From the NCBI GenBank assembly GCA_021157815.1, contig JAGGVT010000032.1, positions 1-45,706 on the forward strand: DNA of 45,706 nucleotides, given 5' to 3'. This document shows, piece after piece, positions 1 to 8,277 of the stretch. Within the stretch, counting starts at the first letter, position 1; every line of letters starts with the position of its first letter. The position numbers were made by a program, and so were the translations under genes. The DNA comes from a bacterium. Lineage in GTDB: Bacteria > JAJVIF01 > JAGGVT01. Under the pieces are notes generated by a model. The model saw nothing but the letters and a program-made list of their open reading frames with translations, was not told the DNA's origin and made no database searches.

Positions 1-1494
1 ATACAGCTGGAAGTAACCTTCCTCTGATGTGTAATATTCCTGAACCGGCAGATTAAATGTGTTCACAATGTAAACGTACGCATTCTCAATCGGAAGACCG
101 GTTTCCTTATCCTGGACAAAACCCTCGATTGAACCATAAACCGGAAGCGAACCCTGCTCGTTGTATATCTCAAGACCATTGCTGGTCGCGACAAGCAGGT
201 TGCCCCAGTAATCAACAAGCGCCATATTTGGGCTTGGACTCGTAAGGAACATCCTTATGAAATCGCCCTGGGATGTGAATATCTGAACACGGTCGTTACC
301 GGTATCGCTAACAACATGGTTTTGGGTAATTGGGTCAATCGCGACACCCATGGGACCCTGGAATTCACCAGGACCTGTTCCCATGCCGTTCATTCGACCA
401 CCTATAACTCTTGTTACAATAATGTGTTCGCCATCAACAACCGGTTTTGTAATGATATAACAATCACTTGAAGGCATTGTAGAAACTATTCTACCCTGAT
501 AATCCATGTCAAAATCGCCTATGCTCACCACGGAGCATCCATCACGCGCTGGGGGACTTCATCCAGGGGGGTCGGTGCCATTCGCGGAAAACACAAGGGT
601 AGTGTTTGCCATTCGCTGATATCCGACATAACCTAAAGCAGCAAGGCCCTGAATACAGTTGAAAACAGCCGGAGTTGTATATATAACCCAGTCACCCGCG
701 GGGTCCATAGGCTCACCATAAGCATCCGGCCATTCTGGACGCGGAGGACCTGTGTACCAAAAGTCATGTATTGGCGGTTTAAAAGGTGCATCCTGGTCAT
801 ACGAGAGAATGACATCGCCAACGTCGCAACTTTCAACTGTTGAGCCGATATCAGGGTGCCAGTCCCCACGATCTTCACAATCGTCATCACCAATCCAGGC
901 TCCACCACTGTTGATTTTAACATATGTGCGTCCGCTATATGGATGATAGCAATAGCCTATTGGAGATGCGACTTCCGGACACGCCCACTGCATCGTAATT
1001 GTTTCATCGCAACTACCTGGTGGATTATCTGGATGATTTGGATCTCCGTTGTACCAATCCTTATCGAATATGGTTGTGAGATGCCCTTCCGATACATAGA
1101 TATCATCATCAATGCCGTTAGGCCTACACGACCCTCTGCCAGTGAAACTCATACCTCGTCCGGTATCGTTATTTGAAAGACTAAGAACACATCCTATGGG
1201 GTAAATCCTTTTTAGAACACCGTAGGGTGTATAAAGAAATATTCCGGCATCCTCTGTGGAAACCACAAGATCCCCGTCAAGTTCCCATTCCATGTCGCAG
1301 ATTCTATAATGATTTTCTCTGAGTTCCGCATACGGTGTTGGAATCGGAGGCTCGTCCTGATCACCCTCGAAATCACCGCCCTGAGTTCCTCCAGGAGATG
1401 GCAGTGTAGGGCCACTATCTCCACTGCTGCCGCATCCCGCGAAAATACCCAGAATAAGCAACATTAAAATAATTATAATTCTTTGTGCTCCCAT
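1..1494 (-). pseudogene. NHL-repeat lipoprotein, split by an in-frame TGA; 3' end beyond window
   Basis: The N-terminal part (561-1494, 311 codons) starts with a lipoprotein signal peptide with lipobox IFAGC (Cys21) and has beta-propeller-like sequence; an AAGGAG lies upstream of the ATG. A TGA stands at 559-561. The same frame then runs open for 186 more codons to the window edge and encodes clear NHL-repeat sequence (GPGEFQGPMGVAIDP, then VVSDTGNDRVQIF), followed by a carboxypeptidase-regulatory-like stretch (GSIEGFVQDKETGLPIENA). The two parts are evidently one gene. TGA for TGG (Trp) by one substitution is the simplest reading; sequencing error or readthrough are alternatives. The product is probably an outer-surface or periplasmic repeat lipoprotein of unknown ligand. 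The true end lies left of the window. Confidence 0.8.
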
Positions 1495-1639
1495 GTTTGT
1501 TACTCTCCTTGCTAAGCGAGCTAATCGAATTAATCAAAGTATAAAAAGGGAACCTTTTCTTAATTAGGTCATTACGTCTATTAAATGCTGAACTGAATTT
1601 TCACAACCAATTCAGCGTCGTCAACACAGGAATTCCTCC

Positions 1640-3211
1640 TTATGGAGGACCCCCACCGCCACCGTAGCCGGAACCTGCAGGCTGCAGCGGCAAATACCAG
1701 AATATTCTCTGGGAACCACCCGGGAAGATAAGCTGGTTTCCAAGGATATAATCAGGCAGCAAATAAGCATCCGGCACTTCCGTCACGGTAACATCCGTAA
1801 GGCCGCCCGGTACTGTTGTTGAGTAGAATCCATTTTTAGGATCACTGTCAATTTCCACGGGATCATCAGGATCAGGCAAGCCGGGAAGGAATCCCTTCCT
1901 TTCAACTCTAATCTCCACAGTGCATTCCAGAGGAACATTGTTAACCGCGCTTCGACACTCGCCCCAGATAATCCCAATCCGCTGGGCGCCCATAACATTC
2001 GACTGGAATTCCACAAGACCAAACCTGTATGCCATGGCGAGATCATGAACAACAATCATACTTTCATCGTTTCGCGTGAAGTTCGATTCATTCCAGTTCG
2101 CGCTTCCTGTAACCACAACCGGATCATTTAAGTTGCCCGGAGATGGATATTCGTAATCCCAAAGGTCCAAAGGAAAGTCAATAACAATATACTTGTGATT
2201 AAGCGTATTGTATCCCTGGCCGTCAAACTTAATCGCGCCAACATCAGCATAACTTTCTTCAGTAAGATTGGAGGATGAGTCAATAACTCCCTGGACAGTG
2301 AAATTACTTTTCATAATGCGCATGTTGGCTGCCATTATGTTATTTGTAAACTGCTGAATGGAGTAGAACATAATGTCATCGACATTGTTCAGCTCATCCA
2401 CAATCTGCTCAAGGATATTGTTTGTAGGACCAAAATAAACCTCGATTTTGGTTCCGGTATCCTCAAACGTATTTTTATATAGCTGCTCTTTTCCGACACC
2501 GAACTTGCCGCGGTTGAACATCTGCTCGAAGTCAAACACGAAAGCGTCCATTACAGTGTTGACATCGGCGGCTCTCGCCGTTGTAATATTATCAATCGAC
2601 ATGATTGACTCAATTATAATTACATTATTAATGGTTTCACTGAAAGATGTGCAGAGGAAATCAGCACTGCCGACAAGCAGATACGTGTTATCAATAATCA
2701 TGTACCGCTCGTGCATCAGTCGGTTTGCATCATCATTGTCTGTGCGTATCTGAACACCGGCATCAATCAGCTGCTGTTGAACCTGTCGAGTTGTTGCAGG
2801 CAGCGTGGGGTCAATGAAATCAAAATTGCTTTTTTCAGTAACTACCCTTATCTGCACTCCACGGGTTGCAAGACCAACCAGAATTGAGGCAATATCTGCG
2901 TTGTTAACCATAGTGGAGGCGATTTCCATGGTGCTGACAGTATTTTCCATCAGTTCGATTATATATCGCTGATCGTGATACTCCAGACCAACACCCTCAG
3001 TTAGGTACTTGGAATAAGGATCATTCGAGTCGAATCCAATCTGCCTGAATATCGGATCAGTAAAAACCGCCTTGACTTTTGAATTCGAAGCGATATTGAA
3101 TCCGAACGGTCCTTTTTCATCGGGATTACTGCATCCGGTTAAAACAAGCACCAAGACAATCAATATAGCTACAGGAGCCGTCCAGACAGCTATTTTGCGA
3201 AGGTCTTTCAT
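1640..3211 (-). CDS. Lipoprotein with two degenerate phospholipase D-like domains
   Basis: I chose the ATG at 3211 because AAGGAG sits 8 bases upstream and it puts a lipoprotein signal peptide first (lipobox VLTGC, Cys27). An upstream in-frame ATG at 3277 would hide that signal. The 523-residue protein has two PLD-type halves. The first motif reads H167-E-R169 with Asp174 and is followed by GSADF. The second reads N338-H-K340 with Asp345 and is followed by GSANWN. The family motif is HxKx4D, so each half lacks one catalytic residue (Lys to Arg, His to Asn). Hydrolase activity is doubtful, and a binding or structural role is possible. The C-terminus is Gly-rich. It sits among other lipoprotein genes. 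Confidence 0.8.
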   Translation of the reverse strand: MKDLRKIAVWTAPVAILIVLVLVLTGCSNPDEKGPFGFNIASNSKVKAVFTDPIFRQIGFDSNDPYSKYLTEGVGLEYHDQRYIIELMENTVSTMEIASTMVNNADIASILVGLATRGVQIRVVTEKSNFDFIDPTLPATTRQVQQQLIDAGVQIRTDNDDANRLMHERYMIIDNTYLLVGSADFLCTSFSETINNVIIIESIMSIDNITTARAADVNTVMDAFVFDFEQMFNRGKFGVGKEQLYKNTFEDTGTKIEVYFGPTNNILEQIVDELNNVDDIMFYSIQQFTNNIMAANMRIMKSNFTVQGVIDSSSNLTEESYADVGAIKFDGQGYNTLNHKYIVIDFPLDLWDYEYPSPGNLNDPVVVTGSANWNESNFTRNDESMIVVHDLAMAYRFGLVEFQSNVMGAQRIGIIWGECRSAVNNVPLECTVEIRVERKGFLPGLPDPDDPVEIDSDPKNGFYSTTVPGGLTDVTVTEVPDAYLLPDYILGNQLIFPGGSQRIFWYLPLQPAGSGYGGGGGPP

Positions 3212-3318
3212 AAGGTGCACTCCTTGTGCTCTATAAATAAAATATAAAATGTATAATTCAACATCCAGCCAACACACAGTAACAACTGGAAAGCATGATT
3301 AATCTCATTCAGGGTGAT

Positions 3319-3843
3319 TTAACCATCGCCGCACTGGCGGTCATCATGCGGACCCTCACGCTCGAATCCCGGGAAGCATGGGTCAAACGCTTGCTGCCCG
3401 TCACCATCATCGATTACATCAAAACCTTCAGGCGGATCAAACGGCTGATCGCCTTCACCCGGATAAAGCACAAAATTCAGCGTGCCTGTTGAATCAGGTG
3501 ATAAAGACCAATACTGTGGCGGGGTTCGCTTATATCCATCAGCGTTTGCGCGAATCCAAATCTTACCGACCGGCACCGCTACATCAAACATACCGGTTAT
3601 ACCAGTCAATGAGGTAACCTTTATCTCTCCGCCAACTGTATCCTCCGCTGGGAATGTGCTGATAGGAACCGACCATATTTCAATGGTGGCATCCGGTATG
3701 GGCGAATCATCAATAATGGTGATTACATGCCCATTCATTGAGCCCATCGAACGCGTGGCACCGGAGGTTGTGTCATCATCACCGCATCCCGAAAACAAAA
3801 ACAACGCGGTGATTGCAATTAAAGTAATTATCATGTTTTTCAT
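3319..3843 (-). CDS. Small lipoprotein with carboxypeptidase-regulatory-like (Ig-fold) domain
   Basis: The start is placed at the ATG at 3843, which has GGGAG upstream and opens directly on a lipoprotein signal peptide (lipobox LFSGC, Cys20). An ATG-like extension of six codons upstream is less likely. After the signal come a poly-Asp/Thr linker and a segment MNGHVITIIDDSPIPDATIE, which follows the usual pattern of CarboxypepD_reg-like surface domains, then a beta-rich region ending in an acidic, Pro-rich tail. The length is 174 residues. Its role is unknown, probably structural on the cell surface. It lies 108 bases upstream of the PLD-like lipoprotein on the same strand, so co-expression is possible. 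Confidence 0.65.
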   Translation of the reverse strand: MKNMIITLIAITALFLFSGCGDDDTTSGATRSMGSMNGHVITIIDDSPIPDATIEIWSVPISTFPAEDTVGGEIKVTSLTGITGMFDVAVPVGKIWIRANADGYKRTPPQYWSLSPDSTGTLNFVLYPGEGDQPFDPPEGFDVIDDGDGQQAFDPCFPGFEREGPHDDRQCGDG

Positions 3844-4144
3844 TATGTCATCTCCCGGCACAATTTAATATTTATAGTCGCCAGAATCTATCCCTCAGAT
3901 TTTTCTTCAGGATAATCTACAAAGCAGAAATAATAACAACTAACGCAAATCATTTCAAGGTCTAAAATATTTATATCAACCTGAATCCATTTCATAATGC
4001 CTGACTCGCTAATTCCACCTTTCAATTCTAACCATCCATACTGTATTTCGCCAACATCAATCTGTTATTAATAGTATCATCAGGACACTACATAAATTTA
4101 CCATAAGTTACAAAGGCTGTCAAGCTTTTTACAATATTAATTTT

Positions 4145-4543
4145 CTAAGCATCATGGATAATTTCAAAATCCGAATTCGCCTTCAGCCATTCCTTGCCAT
4201 ATACAGCATAATCGCGCTGCCTGGCATATCGCAGCGTTTGCTTCGATATATACGCAAGAGAAACAAGAATACATGTAACACCAAAAACCCTCGCCTGCCG
4301 GGCGAAAAAGTTCCTGACAGTGTTAATCCCAAGCCCTCCTTCTTTATCAGGCAGGACAATTCGCATTATCATCTTTTCCGAATTAAGCAGCCCCTCGCGA
4401 ATGGCGATTAAATCAACCTCGTTATCAGAGGCTGAAATGATATCGCGGATATAGTAGCCCCGGTTCATGAGCATTTTTCTCGCCGCGTCAACGCCGCTTT
4501 TCATCACAGGATCATGTTCTTTCGGTTGTTTTTTCTTAAGCAT
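4145..4543 (-). CDS. Mrr-like restriction-endonuclease-fold protein, catalytic motif altered
   Basis: The 132-residue protein resembles the core of Mrr-type PD-(D/E)xK domains: GVDAARKMLMNRGYYI (first helix), NEVDLIAIREG (Asp-bearing strand), a helix NTVRNFFARQARVFG, strand TCILVSLAYISKQTLRYARQ and a final AVYGKEWL. The strand that normally carries (E/Q)xK reads MIMRIV, so the metal-binding and catalytic pair appears lost. It is probably a nuclease-fold protein without nuclease activity, perhaps DNA-binding. The assignment rests on pattern recognition only. No strong ribosome-binding site is seen. It stands alone between lipoprotein genes and a repeat block. Confidence 0.5.
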   Translation of the reverse strand: MLKKKQPKEHDPVMKSGVDAARKMLMNRGYYIRDIISASDNEVDLIAIREGLLNSEKMIMRIVLPDKEGGLGINTVRNFFARQARVFGVTCILVSLAYISKQTLRYARQRDYAVYGKEWLKANSDFEIIHDA

Positions 4544-4645
4544 TTTTCATCACTATCTACTACTCTATATATTATATGAATCTCTCACCACTAATATGGT
4601 ATGATTTTTATGTATTGAGTTTCATATAGAAAGGTTCATTTATTT

Positions 4646-4741
4646 GTAACGTGGCACTTTTCCCGGAACCCCGGTGAAGGGACACCGGGTTACACGTTAA
4701 CTTTAGCAGGATCCCGGGAAATGGATTCCCGGGCTACACGT
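4646..4741. repeat. REP-like palindromic intergenic block
   Basis: Part of the 341-base gap 4544-4884. It contains hairpins of the forms CCCGGTG-loop-CACCGGG and TCCCGGG-loop-CCCGGGCT, each followed by TACACGTTAAC. The same AGCCCGG...CCGGGCTA vocabulary recurs near 20007-20030, 20153-20229 and 21150-21172, so it is a dispersed family. No gene is seen in 4544-4645. Confidence 0.6.
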
Positions 4742-4885
4742 TAACCTACTAACCTGCTAACCTGCTAACCTACTAACCTACTAACCTGCTAACCTGCTAA
4801 CCTACTAACCTACTAACCTGCTAACCTGCTAACCTACTAACACGTTAACCTACTAACCTGCTAACCTACTAACCTGCTAACTTAT
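4742..4885. repeat. 8-bp tandem repeat array, 18 units
   Basis: Eighteen consecutive 8-bp units, mostly TAACCTAC or TAACCTGC. The first twelve form three identical 32-bp higher-order blocks (AC, GC, GC, AC), followed by a degenerate unit TAACACGT and more copies. The array abuts the stop codon of uppP, so in the gene's direction it reads GTTAGYAG immediately after the stop. A second array of the same unit lies at 19787-19930, also directly behind a gene and in the same relative orientation. Confidence 0.9.
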
Positions 4886-5703
4886 TAACCAACAACCATC
4901 AACGCCGCGATTCCTGCAATAAGGCAGTAAATCGCGAATCCGGCTATTTTTCCCTTCGCCAGAATGTGAATCAGTATCCTGATTGCGATTACACCGAATA
5001 TTGCCGATGCGATAAACCCAACTATATAATTGCCAACTGGAATGCTCAACGTGCCCTCATCAATGAAGTCGAGGTATTTCATTGCGGACGCCAGAATTAT
5101 TGTTGGAACAGAAAGAAGGAAAGTGTATCGCGCCGCCTCTTTGCCGCTTAATCCGAGCAACATTCCGATTACAATCGTTGTTCCGCTGCGGCTGATTCCG
5201 GGGAAAACCGCAATCCCCTGACCCAGCCCAACCAGAAAAGCTGTGGCGGGTTTTACAGTGCCTATCCCGCCTTTTCCTTTTGCGATAAGCGAAAGCGCGA
5301 GAATCACAGCGGTAACAATCAATCCAGATGCCGCCCACTGCGGATTTTTGAACGCCGCCTCGAAAAATTTATCAATCGGAACTCCAACGATTCCGGTAGC
5401 GACAATGCTTATCAGGAACATCAGAAATATCTTTTTAGGAATTGAATCCGGTTTATTCTCATCCTTGTTTGCGTCGCTTTTAATCGAACGGAATAATCCT
5501 GTGATGTCGTTCCAGTAACAGAATAAAACCGCGACCACAGTACCGAGATGCAGAACCAGGATAAACAGAATCGCCTCATCAAGCGCGGCCTGGTCAACGC
5601 CAAGAAAATGCTGCGCCAGAACAAGGTGTCCGGATGATGAAATCGGGAGAAATTCAGTAAGCCCCTGAAGGATTCCCAAGATAAGCGCATCGAGGATTCC
5701 CAA
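4885..5703 (-). CDS. uppP: Undecaprenyl-diphosphate phosphatase (BacA/UppP)
   Basis: This 272-residue integral membrane enzyme dephosphorylates undecaprenyl pyrophosphate to recycle the lipid carrier for peptidoglycan and other envelope polymers. Family signatures are present: LTEFLPISSSGHL near the N-terminus and GISRSGTT in the second half, the two re-entrant catalytic segments, with many hydrophobic helices and the usual family length. The start is TTG at 5701-5703, directly after the rnj stop codon with no spacing; GAGGTG inside the rnj end serves as ribosome-binding site, so the two are translationally coupled. The 8-bp tandem array begins at its stop codon. Confidence 0.95.
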   Translation of the reverse strand: MGILDALILGILQGLTEFLPISSSGHLVLAQHFLGVDQAALDEAILFILVLHLGTVVAVLFCYWNDITGLFRSIKSDANKDENKPDSIPKKIFLMFLISIVATGIVGVPIDKFFEAAFKNPQWAASGLIVTAVILALSLIAKGKGGIGTVKPATAFLVGLGQGIAVFPGISRSGTTIVIGMLLGLSGKEAARYTFLLSVPTIILASAMKYLDFIDEGTLSIPVGNYIVGFIASAIFGVIAIRILIHILAKGKIAGFAIYCLIAGIAALMVVG

Positions 5704-7380
5704 TTATTTCACCTCGATTATTTTTACAATAATCAACGGACGCAATCCTGTGTGCCTGAAAAACAACCTGCTTAACTTTTGCTCAGATCTTTCCCTGATT
5801 ACTGAAAAGCTTTTTAAATCATGCGCTCTTATTGTGTTTAAACTGTCGAGCAGGCTTGTCTCCGCTCTTTCGAAAACATATTCCCACTTCTGGCGATTCA
5901 CAAAACCGCGGCTGTTTAACTCAATCCTGACAACTTCACGTTTGCTTTTATTATAGAAAATCGCGGCAATAATCACACCCGCGGATGCCATCTTTGAACG
6001 TTCATTCGCCAGATGAACCCACTCATCCTCGACAACGTCGCCGCGAACAAGCTGCTCTCCGCTTGTAACGCCGCTCTGGATGGAAACATCATCGGCATAT
6101 AATCGAATCCTGTCGCCGGGCCTGGTTAGAAGAACATCGGAATACTGCCGTCCCATTTTAAGCATGAGGTCCCTGAATTCCATAAAATTCCTCGATTCAC
6201 CATGAAACGGCATGACGTATCGCGGGCTGACAGTGTTATAGAGAATTTTTATTTCCTCTCTGGATGCGTGCCCTGAAACATGAACCTCTTCGGAATCGGA
6301 GGTTATCACTTTCGCGCCGAGGTCAAAAAGGCGGTTTATAATTCTGCCGATTGCCGCTTCATTGCCCGGAATTGGATTCGCGGAAATAATCACCCTGTCG
6401 CCATCCCTGATTGACACCTGATGTTCTCCGCTTGCCATCCTTGATAGAACGCTCATCGGTTCGCCCTGGCTGCCGGTCGCGAGAATCATCAACTCCTCAT
6501 CCCGAAATGCATCCATGTTTTCAGGCTCGACAATCATGCGGTCAGGTATTTTAAGGTAACCTAGCTCACGCGCTGTCTGAACATTGAGAATCATGCTTCT
6601 CCCAAGAATGACAACCTTTCGTTCGAACCTTTCAGCTACATCAACCGCCTGCTGAATCCTATGGAAATGCGAGGAGAACATCGCGATGAAAATCCTTGAT
6701 GACGCGCGCTCGAAAATTCTCTCGAATGTCAAACCGATTCTGCGCTCGGATGGTGTAAAGCCTCGCGTGCTGACATTGGTAACATCTATCATGAGAATGT
6801 CAACGCCGCTTTCGCCCCATGCGCCAAATTTCCGAAGGTCGGTGCGTTCATCGTTTATCGGTGTCTGGTCGAGTTTGAAATCGCCTGAATGTACGATTGT
6901 TCCAGCCGGTGTTTGTATTCTCAATCCAATACCAGCCGGGATTGAGTGATTTATAAGCGCTGTGGAAATATGGAAATTCCCGCCAATTGTGAATTCATCC
7001 CCGGGCTCGATTATCTCGAATGAGAGTTTCCGTTTATTCTCACTGTCAATAAATTTGTTCTCAATCAAACCGGCAGTGAGATTGGTGGTATATATCTTCG
7101 AGCTGATGTCACGGAATAAATACGTCAGCGCTCCGATATGATCCTCATGGCCGTGAGTGATTATTATTCCCTTAAGTTTATCCGCCCGTTCGAGAAGATA
7201 CTCAAAATTCGGGATGATGACATCGACACCGTAATCATCCTCAGCGGGAAAAATAATTCCGGCATCGACAAGAATCATTTCATCATCGCACTCGATAACA
7301 AAACAGTTCTTGCCAATCTCTCTAACGCCGCCAAGAGGCGTTATGCTTAGTGAAAAGTTCTTTTTCGTTTTAATTTTCAT
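5704..7380 (-). CDS. rnj: Ribonuclease J (metallo-beta-lactamase/beta-CASP)
   Basis: This 558-residue RNase J matches the family length. The N-terminal metallo-beta-lactamase part has GGVREIGKN and the zinc motif HGHEDHIGAL. The HSGDFKLDQTP segment and the beta-CASP and C-terminal parts (HVSGHAS, PFHGE) follow in the expected order. RNase J degrades and processes mRNA and rRNA through endonuclease and 5'-3' exonuclease activity. The ATG has AGGAT just upstream. It is the first gene of a two-gene unit with uppP, whose start touches its stop. Confidence 0.95.
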   Translation of the reverse strand: MKIKTKKNFSLSITPLGGVREIGKNCFVIECDDEMILVDAGIIFPAEDDYGVDVIIPNFEYLLERADKLKGIIITHGHEDHIGALTYLFRDISSKIYTTNLTAGLIENKFIDSENKRKLSFEIIEPGDEFTIGGNFHISTALINHSIPAGIGLRIQTPAGTIVHSGDFKLDQTPINDERTDLRKFGAWGESGVDILMIDVTNVSTRGFTPSERRIGLTFERIFERASSRIFIAMFSSHFHRIQQAVDVAERFERKVVILGRSMILNVQTARELGYLKIPDRMIVEPENMDAFRDEELMILATGSQGEPMSVLSRMASGEHQVSIRDGDRVIISANPIPGNEAAIGRIINRLFDLGAKVITSDSEEVHVSGHASREEIKILYNTVSPRYVMPFHGESRNFMEFRDLMLKMGRQYSDVLLTRPGDRIRLYADDVSIQSGVTSGEQLVRGDVVEDEWVHLANERSKMASAGVIIAAIFYNKSKREVVRIELNSRGFVNRQKWEYVFERAETSLLDSLNTIRAHDLKSFSVIRERSEQKLSRLFFRHTGLRPLIIVKIIEVK

Positions 7381-7426
7381 ATCCTGTTATGTTGACATAA
7401 TACTACAAAAATGCGACAATATTAGT

Positions 7427-7467
7427 GCAGGTCTGATCCCGTCTTTAGCGGCGGGGGTAGGTCCTGC
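7427..7467. repeat. Imperfect hairpin upstream of rnj
   Basis: The ends GCAGGTCTGATCCCG and CGGGGGTAGGTCCTGC are imperfect inverted complements around a short loop. It lies in the 132-base gap between the DUF3800 gene and rnj. It may be a terminator or leader structure for the minus strand or a remnant of a dispersed repeat; there is no clear T-run. Confidence 0.4.
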
Positions 7468-7512
7468 TTCTTTATTCTTATAATTAATTATATTCATTCC
7501 TATAATACACCA

Positions 7513-8226
7513 TTAAGGTCTCAGTATCCCTTCAGGATCCTTTCTTGTTGCTTTAGTAATTAAAATCGGCTTTAAAATATCAAATGAGTGTTCAATACAC
7601 TTTCTGGAAGGTATCGGACTTTCTCGTCTTAAAAGGGAATAAGCAATAAAGTCTGCAATTTGAATGAAGTATGAATGATCAGACTGTTTGAAAAAAGGAT
7701 CTTCAATAATTCTTTCCAGAGTAATGTTTTTTGTTTTTTTGCCCGTATCAGTCCATGTGCCGGATGAACTGGGAATGGGATTATATACATGCATTTTTCT
7801 TGAAAGACGTGTTAAAGCATTTTCCTTGCCTTCATCACAGATTAAGATTGCTCTGCTATCCCATGCTTGCATTGTTCGGTTTATCCTGTTGAGCAATCTC
7901 TCAAATGCCCTTTCTTCCTGTTTACGTGGAAAACACGCATTGAATAATTGTAAACCAGGCATTTGTGAAACACACTGTAAAATATAACTAAATAGATAAA
8001 TTCTCCTTGATTTTGTTACAACATCTGGGGCAATCTGACCTCTGCCTGACACAAACTTCCATGCGTGAAGTTCTTTTTGCACATAGATTCCATCCGACTG
8101 CTTTAGTTCCTTTCTTATCGAACGCATATATCTAAAAGCTTCCATCCAATCATCTTCATGTATCACCATTGCTGAATAGATACATGTTTTAGGGTCTTTT
8201 GAGTCATCAATGTATATCAAGTGCAT
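7513..8226 (-). CDS. DUF3800-family protein
   Basis: The 237-residue protein begins MHLIYIDDSKDP, like the Y(I/V)D(E/D)SG opening of DUF3800 proteins, and has the C-terminal IQIADFIAYSLLRR that matches the family's conserved IAD-A segment; CDEGKEN lies between. DUF3800 proteins are thought to have an RNase H-like fold with acidic active-site residues and are frequent in accessory and defence-rich DNA, but no activity is established here. It lies on the same strand as tsaD (51-base gap) and rnj, with A/T-richer codon use than its neighbours, which suggests insertion into a housekeeping run. Confidence 0.75.
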   Translation of the reverse strand: MHLIYIDDSKDPKTCIYSAMVIHEDDWMEAFRYMRSIRKELKQSDGIYVQKELHAWKFVSGRGQIAPDVVTKSRRIYLFSYILQCVSQMPGLQLFNACFPRKQEERAFERLLNRINRTMQAWDSRAILICDEGKENALTRLSRKMHVYNPIPSSSGTWTDTGKKTKNITLERIIEDPFFKQSDHSYFIQIADFIAYSLLRRESPIPSRKCIEHSFDILKPILITKATRKDPEGILRP

Positions 8227-8277
8227 TTTCTTTAAATAACTTCCTTCTGAAACATGATAGTTAGTGCAAGTTTAACC

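Noticed and set aside
559-561. TGA read as selenocysteine, or as a sense codon in an altered code
   Set aside because: The protein is not a redox family, no SECIS-like stem is evident just after the TGA, and TGA ends many other genes here. A nonsense change from TGG is simpler.
4742-4885. Tandem array considered as a CRISPR array
   Set aside because: The units are 8 bp with no spacers; it is a simple tandem repeat, and no cas gene is present.
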